Positions 8,900-18,387 of a stretch of DNA of 64,000 bases are shown one piece after another (the first letter of the stretch is position 1; each line of letters starts with the position of its first letter). The translations under genes were made by a program, and so were the position numbers. The notes below the pieces were generated by a model that saw only the letters and a program-made list of their open reading frames with translations, did no database searches and was not told the DNA's origin. This DNA is from Kosakonia oryzae (GTDB lineage Bacteria; Pseudomonadota; Gammaproteobacteria; Enterobacterales; Enterobacteriaceae), in assembly GCF_001658025.2 (NCBI RefSeq), contig NZ_CP014007.2:4650001-4714000 (forward strand). The letters are read 5' to 3'.

Positions 8900-9592
8900 T
8901 TATTGCGCTAAAAAGCGCTGAATCTTCTGACTTATCGCCTTGTTAAGCTGGCAAACCCGTGCTTCCGTCAGGCCAAGGAGCTGGGCTATCTCTTTCTGGC
9001 TCATTTCATGCTGGTAATAGAGCGCAAAGATCTTCTGTTCACGCCCGTCGAGGCTCGCTATCGCGTCGCGCAATGTCCGGCTGAGCACCTCTTCATCTTC
9101 CAGCAGGCGGCTATCCAGCGCGGCCGGCGTCGCTTCACCGACAGGCAGCGCATCAAGGCTCTCCACTTCGCTGGCCGTGTCGAGCAGACGATGCTGTTGA
9201 TACTCTTCTGCGCTTAAGGCAAAGCGCGCATTCAGTTCGCCAAACCCTGGTGTATGGCCCAGCTCGCGCTCCATTTCACGAATAGCATCGTTGAGTTTGT
9301 GCGTCTTTTGCCGCAGGCGGCGAGGACGCCAGTCCTGCTGACGTAATTCATCCAGTACTGCGCCACGAATACGCTGTGCGGCATAACCTGAAAAGTGCGT
9401 ATCCGGATGCCCATAACGGCGCAAAGAGGAAAGCAATCCCATCAGGGCAACTTGCTGCATATCGTCTTTGCCCATTACGCTATTTCGCTGCCAGGCCAAC
9501 TGTTTGACCACTTTATTCACCAGCGGTAAGTAAGTGCTGATATAGCGCGCTTCATCATGCGGCGTCAGGCTTTCTGAAATTGTCAAACTCAT
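8900..9592 (-). CDS. Orphan FliA-family (sigma-28) RNA polymerase sigma factor
   Basis: 230 residues with sigma-70 regions 2, 3 and 4 in FliA order: region 2 with DDMQQVALMGLLSSLRRYG and AAQRIRGAVLDELRQQDW, region 3 around HTPGFGELNARF, and region 4 with HEMSQKEIAQLLGLTEARV as the -35-binding helix-turn-helix. RIRGAVLDELRxxDW is diagnostic of the FliA/WhiG group. It is clearly diverged from the usual enteric FliA and has no flgM, fliZ or flagellar gene nearby. It may drive a secondary (lateral or third) flagellar set, or another regulon elsewhere in the genome. It has its own terminator. No strong Shine-Dalgarno is visible before the ATG. Confidence 0.85.
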   Translation of the reverse strand: MSLTISESLTPHDEARYISTYLPLVNKVVKQLAWQRNSVMGKDDMQQVALMGLLSSLRRYGHPDTHFSGYAAQRIRGAVLDELRQQDWRPRRLRQKTHKLNDAIREMERELGHTPGFGELNARFALSAEEYQQHRLLDTASEVESLDALPVGEATPAALDSRLLEDEEVLSRTLRDAIASLDGREQKIFALYYQHEMSQKEIAQLLGLTEARVCQLNKAISQKIQRFLAQ

Positions 9593-10081
9593 TGTTTATG
9601 CTACAAAAATGTTATGTAAGCTTTATTTGAATATGTCTTTTAAAATATAAAACGACAAAGTCACCACTCTGAAATAAGGATAAATTGCGTAAACCAGCAG
9701 CGTAATAAAATACATCACACTAATGATGCCCCCTGAGCTGGTAATTAAAACAATACACCAGTATCTTTATTTTTAATTACCCGAAAAACGACAATTTCTG
9801 ATTTTGAATATTTCAGAATGGTAAAAGATTCTCACTATATTCCGACGTTGGTTTCCAGCGTTAATTAATAACAATTGTTCAACATCAATATGAATGAAAA
9901 ATAACAACCAATCGCCAGGCCGTGCGCTTTGCCCAACATGAGCAGCGTCACACTCTTGCCACTCATTCGGCGCAAGAATAAATTATTCTTCTTTTTGTTT
10001 TACTTAATAATATATTATTCCTTACAGCACGCCGTCACCGCAGCGTAACGGCCAACCCTTCCCGTAACCGTGGAGCGAGAC
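9593..10081. promoter_or_regulatory. A+T-rich divergent control region between the sigma factor and murQ, with two inverted repeats
   Basis: About 490 bases without a gene. Two palindromes lie close to murQ: AAGAATAA-A-TTATTCTT at 9974-9990 (8-base arms, one-base spacer) and AATAATATATTATT at 10006-10019 (fully self-complementary). Their position 63-108 bases before the murQ start fits operator sites for a MurR-type or other repressor. No FliA-type promoter was recognised with confidence. The rest shows no recognisable element. Confidence 0.5.
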
Positions 10082-10993
10082 ATGAACATTGATCTATCCG
10101 GACTGACCACCGAGGGCCGCAATACCGCCAGTGAAAACATCGATATGCTCGATACCGAAGCGATGCTGCGGGTTATCAACAGTGAAGACCAGAAAGTGGC
10201 GCAGGCGGTGGAAAAAGTGATCCCGGCTATCGCGCAGGCGGTGGATGTGATTGTCGCCGCATTTAAACAGGGCGGTCGTTTGATCTATTGCGGCGCGGGC
10301 ACTTCCGGGCGTCTTGGTATCCTTGATGCCAGCGAATGTCCCCCAACGTACGGAACGCCGCGCGAACAGGTTGTCGGCCTGATTGCTGGTGGTCATCGCG
10401 CCATTTTGCAGGCGGTGGAAAACGCCGAAGACAGCCTGACGCTGGGCGTTGACGACCTGAAAGCGCTCAATTTCACCGCGCGCGATGTGCTGGTCGGCAT
10501 CGCCGCCAGCGGGCGCACGCCGTATGTGATTGCCGCCATGAAATACGCACAAAGCCTGAACGCAACAACCGTGGCGCTCACCTGTAATGAAAACAGCGAA
10601 ATGGCGCGCATCGCCGATATTGCGATTGTGCCAGTGGTGGGCCCGGAAGTGGTGACCGGCTCCTCGCGTATGAAAGCGGGTACCGCGCAGAAACTGGTGC
10701 TCAATATGCTGACCACCGGCGCAATGATCCGCAGCGGCAAAGTCTATGGCAATTTGATGGTGGATGTGGAAGCCACCAACCTGAAGCTGGTGCAGCGTCA
10801 GATAAACATTGTGATGGAAGCCACCGGCTGCACCCGCGACATCGCCGAACAGGCGCTGAAGGCCTGCGGCGGGCGCTGCAAAACCGCCATCGTGATGGTG
10901 CTGGGACAGCTCAGCGCGGAACAGGCAACACATCTGCTGGCCGATAACGGCGGTTTTATTCGCCAGGCGCTGGTTGATGCGGGGATCAAGTAA
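10082..10993 (+). CDS. murQ: N-acetylmuramic acid 6-phosphate etherase MurQ
   Basis: 303 residues from the ATG at 10082 ([14 protein letters not shown]), preceded by GGAGCGAG; four codons upstream are in frame but less well placed. MurQ cleaves the lactyl ether of MurNAc-6-phosphate to give GlcNAc-6-phosphate and lactate, in the cytoplasm. The SIS-domain motifs are present: [31 protein letters not shown] and [17 protein letters not shown]. The stop overlaps the murP start (TAATG), so both are co-translated. Together they import and degrade MurNAc from peptidoglycan turnover. The usual regulator gene murR is not adjacent, unlike in E. coli. Confidence 0.96.
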   Translation: MNIDLSGLTTEGRNTASENIDMLDTEAMLRVINSEDQKVAQAVEKVIPAIAQAVDVIVAAFKQGGRLIYCGAGTSGRLGILDASECPPTYGTPREQVVGLIAGGHRAILQAVENAEDSLTLGVDDLKALNFTARDVLVGIAASGRTPYVIAAMKYAQSLNATTVALTCNENSEMARIADIAIVPVVGPEVVTGSSRMKAGTAQKLVLNMLTTGAMIRSGKVYGNLMVDVEATNLKLVQRQINIVMEATGCTRDIAEQALKACGGRCKTAIVMVLGQLSAEQATHLLADNGGFIRQALVDAGIK

Positions 10994-12432
10994 TGGCCAA
11001 AATCAGCGAACAACTGATCGCGACAATTATCGAAAAGGTCGGCGGTAAGGAGAATATCAATACCTGCGGCAACTGTATGACGCGCCTGCGCCTGACGCTC
11101 CGCGACGATTCACGGGTGGAGACAGAGAGCCTGAAAGCCCTGCCCGGCGTACTGGGCGTGGTGAACAGCGACGATCAATTGCAGATCATCGTCGGCCCTG
11201 GCAAAGCGCAAACCGCAGCGGAAATGCTGAACACAATGATCGGCGGCCACGCCGCGCCCGTAGAAGCTGCATCGCTGAAAAGCATCGCCAGCGACACCAA
11301 GCAGCAAATGAAAGCGAAGCAGACCAGCGGCGTGCATCAGTTTCTGGCGAAGTTCGCCACCATCTTTACGCCGCTGATTCCGGGTTTTATCGCCGCCGGG
11401 ATGCTGCTGGGTTTTGCCACTTTAATCGAGCAAAGCCTGCTGCTCAACGCGGCAGAGAAGAACACAACCGTGGCGCACCTCGTCGGCTATATGAAGGTTT
11501 TTGGTAAAGGCCTGTTCACCTTCCTGCCGATTCTGATTGGCTACAACGCGCAAAAAGCCTTTGGCGGCAGCGGCGTTAACGGCGCCATTATTGCCGCGCT
11601 GTTCGTGCTGGGTTATGACCCGAAAGCCACGGTCGGTTATTTCTCCGGTATCGATAACTTCTTCGGCATGGGCATTGATCCGCGCGGCAACATTATCGGC
11701 GTGCTGATCGCCGCGATCCTCGGCGCGTGGATCGAACGTCAGATCCGCAAGGTGGTGCCGGATAATCTCGACATGATCCTCACTTCGCTGCTGACGCTAC
11801 TTATCACCGGCGCGCTGGCGTTTGTGGTGATTATGCCGATTGGCGGCGAGCTGTTTAAAGGCATGTCGTGGCTGTTCCTGCACCTCAACGGCAACCCGTT
11901 TGGCTGCGCGGTGCTGGCGGGCCTGTTTCTTATCGCCGTGGTGTTTGGCGTTCATCAGGGGTTTATTCCGGTTTACTTCGCACTGATGGATGCGCAGGGT
12001 TTCAACTCGCTGTTCCCCATTCTGGCGATGGCAGGCGGTGGCCAGGTGGGTGCTGCGCTGGCGCTCTATTTCCGCTCGGCGCCACATTCGGTGCTGCGTA
12101 ACCAGGTGCGCGGGGCGATCATTCCCGGCCTGCTGGGCGTAGGTGAACCGCTGATTTACGCGGTGACCTTACCGCGCGTGAAACCTTTCGTCACCGCCTG
12201 TATCGGCGGCGCGTGCGGGGGATTTTTTATTGGCACCGTCGCGTGGTTTGGCTTGCCGGTCGGCCTGAATACGGTGTTTGGCCCTTCCGGGCTGGTGGCG
12301 CTCCCGCTGATGACCTCCGGCCAGGGCATTTACGCCGGGATGGCGGTCTACGCGGCAGGCGTCGTCATCGCTTATCTGTGCGGTTTTATTGCCACCTGGC
12401 TCTTTGGCCATAAAAACGTGGATCTCAGCTAA
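10993..12432 (+). CDS. murP: PTS N-acetylmuramic acid transporter EIIBC, MurP
   Basis: 479 residues in the inner membrane. The N-terminal EIIB domain carries the phosphorylated cysteine in [16 protein letters not shown] (about residues 22-27). The EIIC domain (~115-475) has about ten membrane segments and the conserved GxxEPLIYAV loop ([14 protein letters not shown]). The phosphate comes from an EIIA encoded elsewhere (Crr), since no EIIA domain is present. MurP takes up MurNAc and delivers MurNAc-6-phosphate to MurQ. The start codon shares a base with the murQ stop. Confidence 0.95.
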   Translation: MAKISEQLIATIIEKVGGKENINTCGNCMTRLRLTLRDDSRVETESLKALPGVLGVVNSDDQLQIIVGPGKAQTAAEMLNTMIGGHAAPVEAASLKSIASDTKQQMKAKQTSGVHQFLAKFATIFTPLIPGFIAAGMLLGFATLIEQSLLLNAAEKNTTVAHLVGYMKVFGKGLFTFLPILIGYNAQKAFGGSGVNGAIIAALFVLGYDPKATVGYFSGIDNFFGMGIDPRGNIIGVLIAAILGAWIERQIRKVVPDNLDMILTSLLTLLITGALAFVVIMPIGGELFKGMSWLFLHLNGNPFGCAVLAGLFLIAVVFGVHQGFIPVYFALMDAQGFNSLFPILAMAGGGQVGAALALYFRSAPHSVLRNQVRGAIIPGLLGVGEPLIYAVTLPRVKPFVTACIGGACGGFFIGTVAWFGLPVGLNTVFGPSGLVALPLMTSGQGIYAGMAVYAAGVVIAYLCGFIATWLFGHKNVDLS

Positions 12433-12443
12433 TCACCGGCAAC

Positions 12444-12464
12444 CACCCGGCGCACTGCCGGGTG
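12444..12464. terminator. Hairpin between convergent murP and the siderophore receptor
   Basis: CACCCGGC / GCCGGGTG with a five-base loop lies between the two stop codons. No T run follows in either direction, so it may act as a weak or Rho-assisted bidirectional terminator. Confidence 0.55.
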
Positions 12465-12474
12465 GCGTATTGCA

Positions 12475-14568
12475 TCAGAATGCCCAGGAAACGCTGCCGA
12501 CAATGCTGCGCTCCGCACCAAAATAGCAGTAAGAGAGCGAGTTACAGGCGGCTACGTAGCGCTTGTCAGTCAGGTTATTGACGTTCAACTGTGCGCTCAT
12601 CCCCTTCAGGCCAACATGGCTCAGATCGTAGCCGACGGCCAGATCCACCAGCGTATAGGACGGCAGCGTATGCGTGTTCTGGCGATCGGAGGTAATGCCA
12701 TTCACATAACGCACGCCGGAACCTACCGTCAGCCCGTCGAACAGCCCCGTTTTCACGTCATAGCTGAGCCAGGCGCTGGCCTGATTGCGCGGCGCATACA
12801 CCGCACGTTTTCCCTGCTCTTCCGCGCTGCTTTTCTTGTAGCGAATGTCGTTGTAGGTGTAGGCAGCCTGCAAACGCAGGTTGTCCGTCAACTGACCGAC
12901 CGCTTCCAGCTCCACCCCTTCCGATTCGATTTCACCAATTGAACGGTACGGATCGGTCGGCTCCACTTTAGTGGCGATATTTTTCTGGTTGATGCGATAG
13001 ACCGAGGCGCTGTACATCGTCTGCGAACCTTCCGGCTGGAATTTCAGCCCCGCTTCCCACTGCTTGCCTTTCATCGGCTGCAAAATTTTGCCGTATTCAT
13101 CGGTAAAACTGGTCGGCGTAAAGGCGGTTGAGTAGCTGACGTACGGCGCAAACCCGCTGTCGAACAGGTACATCAGCGCCGCGCGGCTGCTGAAGTGATC
13201 CTGATCCAGCGTATCGCGGGTAGCGTTGATCTTGTTGACGTTGGTGATCTTCACCTGATCGTGGCGGCCGCCGAGCGTCAGCCGCCAGCGATCGAGCGAC
13301 ATCTGATCCTGCAAATAGATCCCGGTCTGCTCCAGTTTGTGTTTTTCGCGGCTGTAGACCGAAATTGACAGCGGATCGGCACCGTAAATCGGGTTAAATG
13401 CATCAATCGCCGGGAAGCTGCCATACGAAGCGGTGACATTATTGCTGCGGCGCTGATAATCGACGCCGAACAGCAGGCGGTGGTTAATAATGCCGGTATC
13501 AACGCTGCCATCAATCTGGTTATCCAGCGTGATCGCCGACAGCGATTCGTCGGAACCGGAATAACCGCGATTCAGTTCCGTATCATTCATCCAGCCTGCG
13601 GCATACACCTGGTTGAGATTCACTTTGGTGTGCAGGTAGCGCAGCTTCTGGCGGACCGACCAGCCACTGTCAAAGGCGTGCTCGACGTTATAACCGACCA
13701 TATTTTCCCGGCGGTCATACTTATCGTAATCATCTTCCCCTTCAAAGAAGGTATTGGAGATTTTTCTGCCTGCATGCGGGGTTACCGTGCCTTCATACGG
13801 CAAACCAGAGTGGCTGCCACCTTCAGGATCGCGATGCAGATAAGCCATCAGTTCAAGGCGCGTTTGATCGGTGATACGCCACGTCAGGCTCGGTGCAATG
13901 GCATAACGCTGCTCTTTTAAATGATCGAATTGCGAATCCGCATAGCGGGTCATGCCGGTTAAACGCACCGCGACTCGGTCGTTATCATCTACCGGCCCCG
14001 TGACATCAAACGCCGCGCCGCGCTGATTGTTATTACCCGCGAACAGTTTCACTTCTCCGCCGGGGTCAAACGACGGTTTGCGCGAGTTCAGCGCGACAAT
14101 CCCGCCCGGCGATGAGCGGCCATACAGCACCGAAGCCGGTCCGCGCACCACTTCCACGCTGTCGAGGAACCAGGGATCGATAACCAGCGAGCTGTGCGAG
14201 TTCGTGTCGCCCATCAGTTTCAGGCCATCGAGGTAGACGTTATCCAGGCTGCCATCAGAGAAGCCGCGCAGCACGATGTAATCAAAACGGTTCGAGGCGC
14301 CGATCTGGTTACTGTAGACGCCCGGCGTGTAACTCACCGCCTGGCGCACGCTGGTTGCGCCCTGCTCTTCATACTGCTGGCGCGTGATAATCGATACGGC
14401 CTGCGGCGTTTCGATATCCGGCGTCTCCAGCTTGGTCGCACCGCTTTGCATTTGTGAGGTGACCACCACAGTATCGTGGGTGGTTGAAGTTTCCTGTGCC
14501 AGAACCGATACGTTCATCCCGCCGGTAATACAGCCAATCATTAGCGCCAGTCGCGTTTTTGCGAACAT
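12475..14568 (-). CDS. TonB-dependent siderophore receptor, FoxA/FhuA-like
   Basis: 697 residues. A signal peptide ends at VLAQ, and a TonB box HDTVVVTSQ follows. The plug domain (~50-165) contains FDYIVLRGFSDGS and VEVVRGPASVLYGRSSPGG. A 22-strand barrel ends ACNSLSYCYFGAERSIVGSVSWAF, the paired-cysteine signature and terminal Phe of the hydroxamate receptors FhuA and FoxA. The likely substrate is a hydroxamate such as ferrioxamine B, since a FoxA-like receptor beside an AraC regulator is common in enterobacteria; ferrichrome-type ligands are possible. A Fur-box-like sequence lies just upstream at 14591-14613. No ABC genes are adjacent, so inner-membrane import would rely on FhuBCD or on the FecCDE-like system at 21-25 kb. 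Confidence 0.88.
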   Translation of the reverse strand: MFAKTRLALMIGCITGGMNVSVLAQETSTTHDTVVVTSQMQSGATKLETPDIETPQAVSIITRQQYEEQGATSVRQAVSYTPGVYSNQIGASNRFDYIVLRGFSDGSLDNVYLDGLKLMGDTNSHSSLVIDPWFLDSVEVVRGPASVLYGRSSPGGIVALNSRKPSFDPGGEVKLFAGNNNQRGAAFDVTGPVDDNDRVAVRLTGMTRYADSQFDHLKEQRYAIAPSLTWRITDQTRLELMAYLHRDPEGGSHSGLPYEGTVTPHAGRKISNTFFEGEDDYDKYDRRENMVGYNVEHAFDSGWSVRQKLRYLHTKVNLNQVYAAGWMNDTELNRGYSGSDESLSAITLDNQIDGSVDTGIINHRLLFGVDYQRRSNNVTASYGSFPAIDAFNPIYGADPLSISVYSREKHKLEQTGIYLQDQMSLDRWRLTLGGRHDQVKITNVNKINATRDTLDQDHFSSRAALMYLFDSGFAPYVSYSTAFTPTSFTDEYGKILQPMKGKQWEAGLKFQPEGSQTMYSASVYRINQKNIATKVEPTDPYRSIGEIESEGVELEAVGQLTDNLRLQAAYTYNDIRYKKSSAEEQGKRAVYAPRNQASAWLSYDVKTGLFDGLTVGSGVRYVNGITSDRQNTHTLPSYTLVDLAVGYDLSHVGLKGMSAQLNVNNLTDKRYVAACNSLSYCYFGAERSIVGSVSWAF

Positions 14569-14590
14569 GAAATCTCCAGAAGCCGTTATT

Positions 14591-14613
14591 ATTGTAAATA
14601 AGAATTATTACCC
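14591..14613 (-). promoter_or_regulatory. Fur-box-like site before the FoxA-like receptor
   Basis: GTAAATAAGAATTATTACC matches the GATAATGATAATCATTATC consensus at many positions and lies 26-40 bases upstream of the receptor start. Inference from similarity by eye. Confidence 0.5.
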
Positions 14614-14707
14614 TTTTGGCTTCCGCAATAGCTATGCGCAATGACGATTCACCTATGCACAGTGACAAAACGCACGCAAAAAAGTCGCCATGGTCTATGG
14701 CAAGAAA

Positions 14708-15661
14708 TCAGGCGAGGCGCATTTCGCTGGGCGCTACACCGTAGCGGCGACGAAAAGCGGTAGAGAAATTCGTGGCATGCTGATAGCCCGACATCCAGGC
14801 CGCCTGCTGTACGCTATAGCCCTGCGCCAGATAGCGCCGCGCCAGTTCAAGGCGGCAGTCGCGCAGATAATCAAACACGGAAAGGCCATAAGCCTGGCGG
14901 AACTTCACCCGCAAACTGCTGGAACTCATTGCCGCCAGCTGGGCTAATGCGGTAAGGGTGTACTCTTTTTCCGGCTGCTGTTCCAGCAAACGGCGTACGG
15001 TTTCCAGCCGGTGCTGCTCGCCGCCAGGCGCGGAACTGCGTTTTTCGCTACCTGGCAAGGGTTGCGACAGCGCATGCCCGAGCAGTTGCAGCATCACGCC
15101 TTCAAGAATCAACTGGCGCGATAAACCCGGTTGCTGGCTCTGCTGCGTGTGTTGCAGCCCGGAAAGCAAAAATGCCGGAACGGACCATAAAAAGGTCGGC
15201 GCACCGTGCGCTTCCCACTGCTGCAAGAGCGCCGTCAGCAGCGGTGATTGCCGGCAGCGCAGCGGATCAACGCCCATCGACAGCGTACGCAGGTGGTTAT
15301 CTGCCTGATGGCTGGCGTTCATCACCTGCTGTTCGCTCAGGCGCGAGGTGAATGCCATGCCCGCGCGCACGGTAAATGCTTTGCCGTTCAGGCGCAGCTG
15401 CACGCACCCTTCCAGCACCACCAGCATATAGAGCGGGCAACTGTGCAGCGATGTGGTTTCATAGGGTTGAAGGACGCGAATATCCGAGCGGGTAAGATTC
15501 AGGCCGGAGGAGAGCGTCATCTCTTCGACCTCCCCCTGAATCACCATGCGCTTCTCTTTGTGAAACGATCGGCCGGACGCCAGCGCCGGGAAACGGTAGT
15601 CGATCCCGTAGCGCTCGCCAAAACCGATAAAGTCTTCAACCGAAAAGTCTCTTTTTTGCAT
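14708..15661 (-). CDS. AraC-family regulator of siderophore uptake (PchR/YbtA-like)
   Basis: 317 residues from ATG 15661 (MQKRDFSVEDF); a longer frame from 15721 exists, but the extra residues look non-conserved. The C-terminal ~100 residues are two AraC helix-turn-helix motifs (LTALAQLAAMSSSSLRVKFR and GYSVQQAAWMSGYQHATNF). The N-terminal part is a cupin-like sensor domain. It sits 139 bases upstream of the FoxA-like receptor on the same strand and has a Fur-type palindrome in its own promoter, which suggests an activator responding to the ferric siderophore, as PchR and YbtA do. The ligand is not known. Confidence 0.8.
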   Translation of the reverse strand: MQKRDFSVEDFIGFGERYGIDYRFPALASGRSFHKEKRMVIQGEVEEMTLSSGLNLTRSDIRVLQPYETTSLHSCPLYMLVVLEGCVQLRLNGKAFTVRAGMAFTSRLSEQQVMNASHQADNHLRTLSMGVDPLRCRQSPLLTALLQQWEAHGAPTFLWSVPAFLLSGLQHTQQSQQPGLSRQLILEGVMLQLLGHALSQPLPGSEKRSSAPGGEQHRLETVRRLLEQQPEKEYTLTALAQLAAMSSSSLRVKFRQAYGLSVFDYLRDCRLELARRYLAQGYSVQQAAWMSGYQHATNFSTAFRRRYGVAPSEMRLA

Positions 15662-15740
15662 AGCCAACAGCCGCCGCGAACCCGTGCCCGACGCCGGGCG
15701 AAACGGCTTACACCTTATCATCCGGCCTGGTGTGCTTCAA

Positions 15741-15764
15741 TAATATTGAGAATTATTCTCACAT
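15741..15764 (-). promoter_or_regulatory. Fur box of the AraC-type regulator gene
   Basis: TGAGAATTATTCTCA at 15747-15761 is a near-perfect palindrome inside a longer A+T-rich Fur-like sequence, about 90 bases before the regulator start. It also lies just beyond the LysR gene end, which rules it out for that gene. Confidence 0.6.
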
Positions 15765-15779
15765 AAGTGTGACAAGATA

Positions 15780-16685
15780 TTAGCGCGCCCCCAACGAGGC
15801 GATAATTTGCTGGCGCAGCCATTGGTGGCCGGGATCGCGGTGCAGCCGTTCATGCCAGAGCATTAGCATGTCGAAGCCCGGAAGTTCAAGCGGCGGCTCG
15901 ACCACCTGCAAAGTACGGTTGTTCGCGACCAGCCGCTCCGGCAGTACCGCCACCAAATCGGTGCGAGCGAGCGCATCGAGCATAAACAGGAAATGGGGAA
16001 CGGAGAGCACCACGTTGCGCTGCAAACCGCGCTCCGCCAGCGCAATATCCGTTGCCGCATGAAAACCGCCACCTTCTGGCGAAACCACCACATGTTCCAG
16101 TTGGCAAAACTGCGCCAGTGTCGGGCCGCCGTTTATTAACGCCGGATGGTGCAAACGCCCGGCCAGCACGTAGCGTTCGGTGAACAATAACCGCTGGTGC
16201 AGAGCAGGCGGCGCGCCTTCACGTAGATGAAAAAAGAGATCAATATCGCCCTGCCCGGCCTGGCGCTGGATCTGCAACGGGCTGAGTTCAAATATCGCCA
16301 GACGGCTGCCCGGCGCAGCGGCGCGCAAACGGCTCAGTAAAGGGAGCAGGATCGCCGATTCCGTATAATCAGTGGCCGCCACGCGCCAGGTGACAGCGGC
16401 GCGGGCAGGATCGAAAGCGCTGACGGGTGCCACCGCGCGTTCCAGCGCTTCCAGCGCCTGACGCAGCGGTTCGCGCAATTCATCGGCCCTGGCGGTCGGC
16501 TGCATACCGCGCGGCCCCGGCAGGAGTAACGGATCGGCAAAAATGTCCCGCAACCGCGCCAACTGCACGCTGACGGAAGGCTGAGAAAGATTCAACCGCT
16601 GCGCCGTGCGCGTCACATTTTGTTCGCTCAACAGCACATCCAAAGTACGCAGCAGATTGAGATCCAGCCGGTGAAGATTAACCAT
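15780..16685 (-). CDS. LysR-family regulator
   Basis: 301 residues. The N-terminal winged helix (LDLNLLRTLDVLLSEQNVTRTAQRLNLSQPSVS) is typical of LysR regulators of the NodD/PnbR-like group that begin HRLDLNLLR. The effector domain (~95-300) is intact. It is divergent from the flavin oxidoreductase gene at 16772 with 86 bases between the starts, which contain an inverted repeat. The simplest reading is that it controls that gene. The inducer is unknown; quinones, nitroaromatics or electrophiles are plausible because the partner is a quinone-reductase-like enzyme. Confidence 0.85.
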   Translation of the reverse strand: MVNLHRLDLNLLRTLDVLLSEQNVTRTAQRLNLSQPSVSVQLARLRDIFADPLLLPGPRGMQPTARADELREPLRQALEALERAVAPVSAFDPARAAVTWRVAATDYTESAILLPLLSRLRAAAPGSRLAIFELSPLQIQRQAGQGDIDLFFHLREGAPPALHQRLLFTERYVLAGRLHHPALINGGPTLAQFCQLEHVVVSPEGGGFHAATDIALAERGLQRNVVLSVPHFLFMLDALARTDLVAVLPERLVANNRTLQVVEPPLELPGFDMLMLWHERLHRDPGHQWLRQQIIASLGAR

Positions 16686-16697
16686 GACTATACCTGT

Positions 16698-16725
16698 GAT
16701 ATAAGCAATTAATTTCTACTATATC
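16698..16725. promoter_or_regulatory. Candidate LysR binding site
   Basis: GATATA (16698-16703) and TATATC (16720-16725) form an inverted repeat in the 86-base divergent region between the LysR gene and the oxidoreductase gene, where a LysR regulator would bind both promoters. Confidence 0.4.
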
Positions 16726-16771
16726 CGCCACTCTCCTACCCTGCATATTCAATTTGTTGCCTGGAGTTGTT

Positions 16772-17557
16772 ATGAACGTACTGATTGTTTATGCCCACCC
16801 GCAGCCCCATTCGCTCAATGGCGCGCTAAAGGATTTTGCCGTGCAGCATCTGGAAAATGCTGGTCATCAGGTCGAGGTTTCCGATCTCTATGCCATGCAG
16901 TGGAAATCGCAGCTTGATGCCGATGACAGCAGCTCACCACCGGTGGGTGATTTTTATCATCCTTCGTCTGATTCAAAACAGGCATTTGAGCTGGGCACCC
17001 AGGCGGACGACATCGCCCGGGAACAGGCCAAACTGCAACGCGCCGATGCGGTGATTTTCCAGTTTCCGCTGTGGTGGTTCTCCATGCCGGCAATTATGAA
17101 AGGCTGGGTCGATCGCGTTTATGCCTGCGGATTTGCCTACGGCGTGGGCGAACATAGCGACACGCACTGGGGCGATCGTTACGGCGAAGGGAGCCTGGCG
17201 GGGAAACGGGCGATGCTGCTGGTGACCACCGGTGGCTGGGAATCGCATTACGCTCCGCGCGGTATTAACGGCCCGATCGACGATCTGCTGTTTCCGATCC
17301 AGCATGGGATCCTGTTTTATCCTGGCTTCGAAGTGCTACCGCCGCTGGTGTTTTATCGCAGCCACCGCATGGATGAAACGCGCTTTGCCGAATGTTGTAC
17401 GGCGCTGGCACAGCGGCTGGATACGCTCTGGTCAGCAGAACCGCTGGCCTTTCGTCGGCAGAACGGCGGCGATTACCTGATTCCACAACTGACGCTGCGC
17501 CCGGACATTGCCCCCGGCGAAAGCGGGTTGTCGATCCATCAACGACGTAAACAATAA
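16772..17557 (+). CDS. NAD(P)H-dependent flavin oxidoreductase (NQO1/KefF family)
   Basis: 261 residues from ATG 16772 after CTGGAG. The flavodoxin-like fold is shown by MNVLIVYAHPQPHSLNGAL at the N-terminus, FQFPLWWFSMPAIMKGWVDR (flavin and dimer contact region) and LLVTTGGWESHY. Members reduce quinones or nitro compounds by two electrons using FAD or FMN. It is divergent from a LysR regulator, suggesting substrate-induced expression. Compared with E. coli KefF-like proteins it has an extra C-terminal tail of about 50 residues. An imperfect G+C-rich inverted repeat just after the stop may terminate transcription. Confidence 0.85.
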   Translation: MNVLIVYAHPQPHSLNGALKDFAVQHLENAGHQVEVSDLYAMQWKSQLDADDSSSPPVGDFYHPSSDSKQAFELGTQADDIAREQAKLQRADAVIFQFPLWWFSMPAIMKGWVDRVYACGFAYGVGEHSDTHWGDRYGEGSLAGKRAMLLVTTGGWESHYAPRGINGPIDDLLFPIQHGILFYPGFEVLPPLVFYRSHRMDETRFAECCTALAQRLDTLWSAEPLAFRRQNGGDYLIPQLTLRPDIAPGESGLSIHQRRKQ

Positions 17558-17706
17558 CCTGCTCACCGGTGCGTGCCATGCGCGCCGGTCATTGTTATCC
17601 CGCCTTTTTTTACCTTCTCTCCACAATCTGTTTTTTTGTAACTTTCTATAAGTTCCAGAGAAAAACATTACCCCGAACGCGCGGATTCGTTTATTTTAAT
17701 CACTCA

Positions 17707-17724
17707 TGAGAATGATCACTCTCA
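17707..17724. promoter_or_regulatory. Palindrome upstream of the TetR-MFS pair
   Basis: TGAGAATGATCACTCTCA is an 18-base near-palindrome 25 bases before the TetR start. It could be the autoregulatory operator, but it also resembles a Fur box (GAGAATGAT). Confidence 0.5.
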
Positions 17725-17748
17725 ACAAAAACGACGCGAGGGACAGAG

Positions 17749-18321
17749 ATGCCGACCAAACTATCGCAGGAACAGCGCCACCAGCAACGCCAGGACGAGA
17801 TTATTGCCGCCGCGCGCCGGCGCTTTCGCATTAGCGGATTCCACGCGGCCAGCATGTCGCAGATCGCCCTCGAAGCTCAGCTCAGCGTTGGGCAGATTTA
17901 CCGTTATTTCGTTAATAAAGACGCCATTATCGAAGAGATGATCCGCCGGATTATCGACTACCGCATCGCCGAAATGCAGGGTAAAACCGAAACCGAACAC
18001 CTGCCGGAAATACTGGCCTGGCGGCACACTCTCAGCCCTGACGATGATGCGCTGATGCTGGAGATGGCGGCGGAAGCGACGCGCAATCCACGTGTACAGG
18101 AGATGCTGGCCGAGGCCGACGCCCGGATGTTTGAAAATGCCTGCAACCATATGCGGAGCCGCTATCCGCAATTAAGCGATGAACGCATTCGCTGCAGTGT
18201 GGAGCTACTCGCAACGTTGATGGAAGGCACCACTTTCCGTCGCCTGACGCCGCAAAAAAGCGACCCGGCGCAAATGCAGGTGCTGTACCAGGAAATCACC
18301 GCCATGCTGTTTAAAAATTAA
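17749..18321 (+). CDS. TetR-family repressor
   Basis: 190 residues with an N-terminal TetR helix-turn-helix (FRISGFHAASMSQIALEAQLSVGQIYRYFVNKD) and a helical ligand domain. A GAGGGACAGAG ribosome site precedes the ATG. It lies 66 bases before a Bcr/CflA-type exporter gene on the same strand, so it probably regulates itself and that exporter through the palindrome at 17707-17724. The ligand is unknown. Confidence 0.85.
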   Translation: MPTKLSQEQRHQQRQDEIIAAARRRFRISGFHAASMSQIALEAQLSVGQIYRYFVNKDAIIEEMIRRIIDYRIAEMQGKTETEHLPEILAWRHTLSPDDDALMLEMAAEATRNPRVQEMLAEADARMFENACNHMRSRYPQLSDERIRCSVELLATLMEGTTFRRLTPQKSDPAQMQVLYQEITAMLFKN

Positions 18322-18387
18322 ATCCCCGACGATTCGGTTCTGCGGTGATTTCACCGGAGCCGACGCCGTATCCTCACCGGAGTTGTT

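Noticed and set aside
10094..10933. 279-codon open frame antisense to murQ
   Set aside because: It is a His/Ala-rich shadow of the conserved murQ frame, with no ribosome site and no family resemblance.
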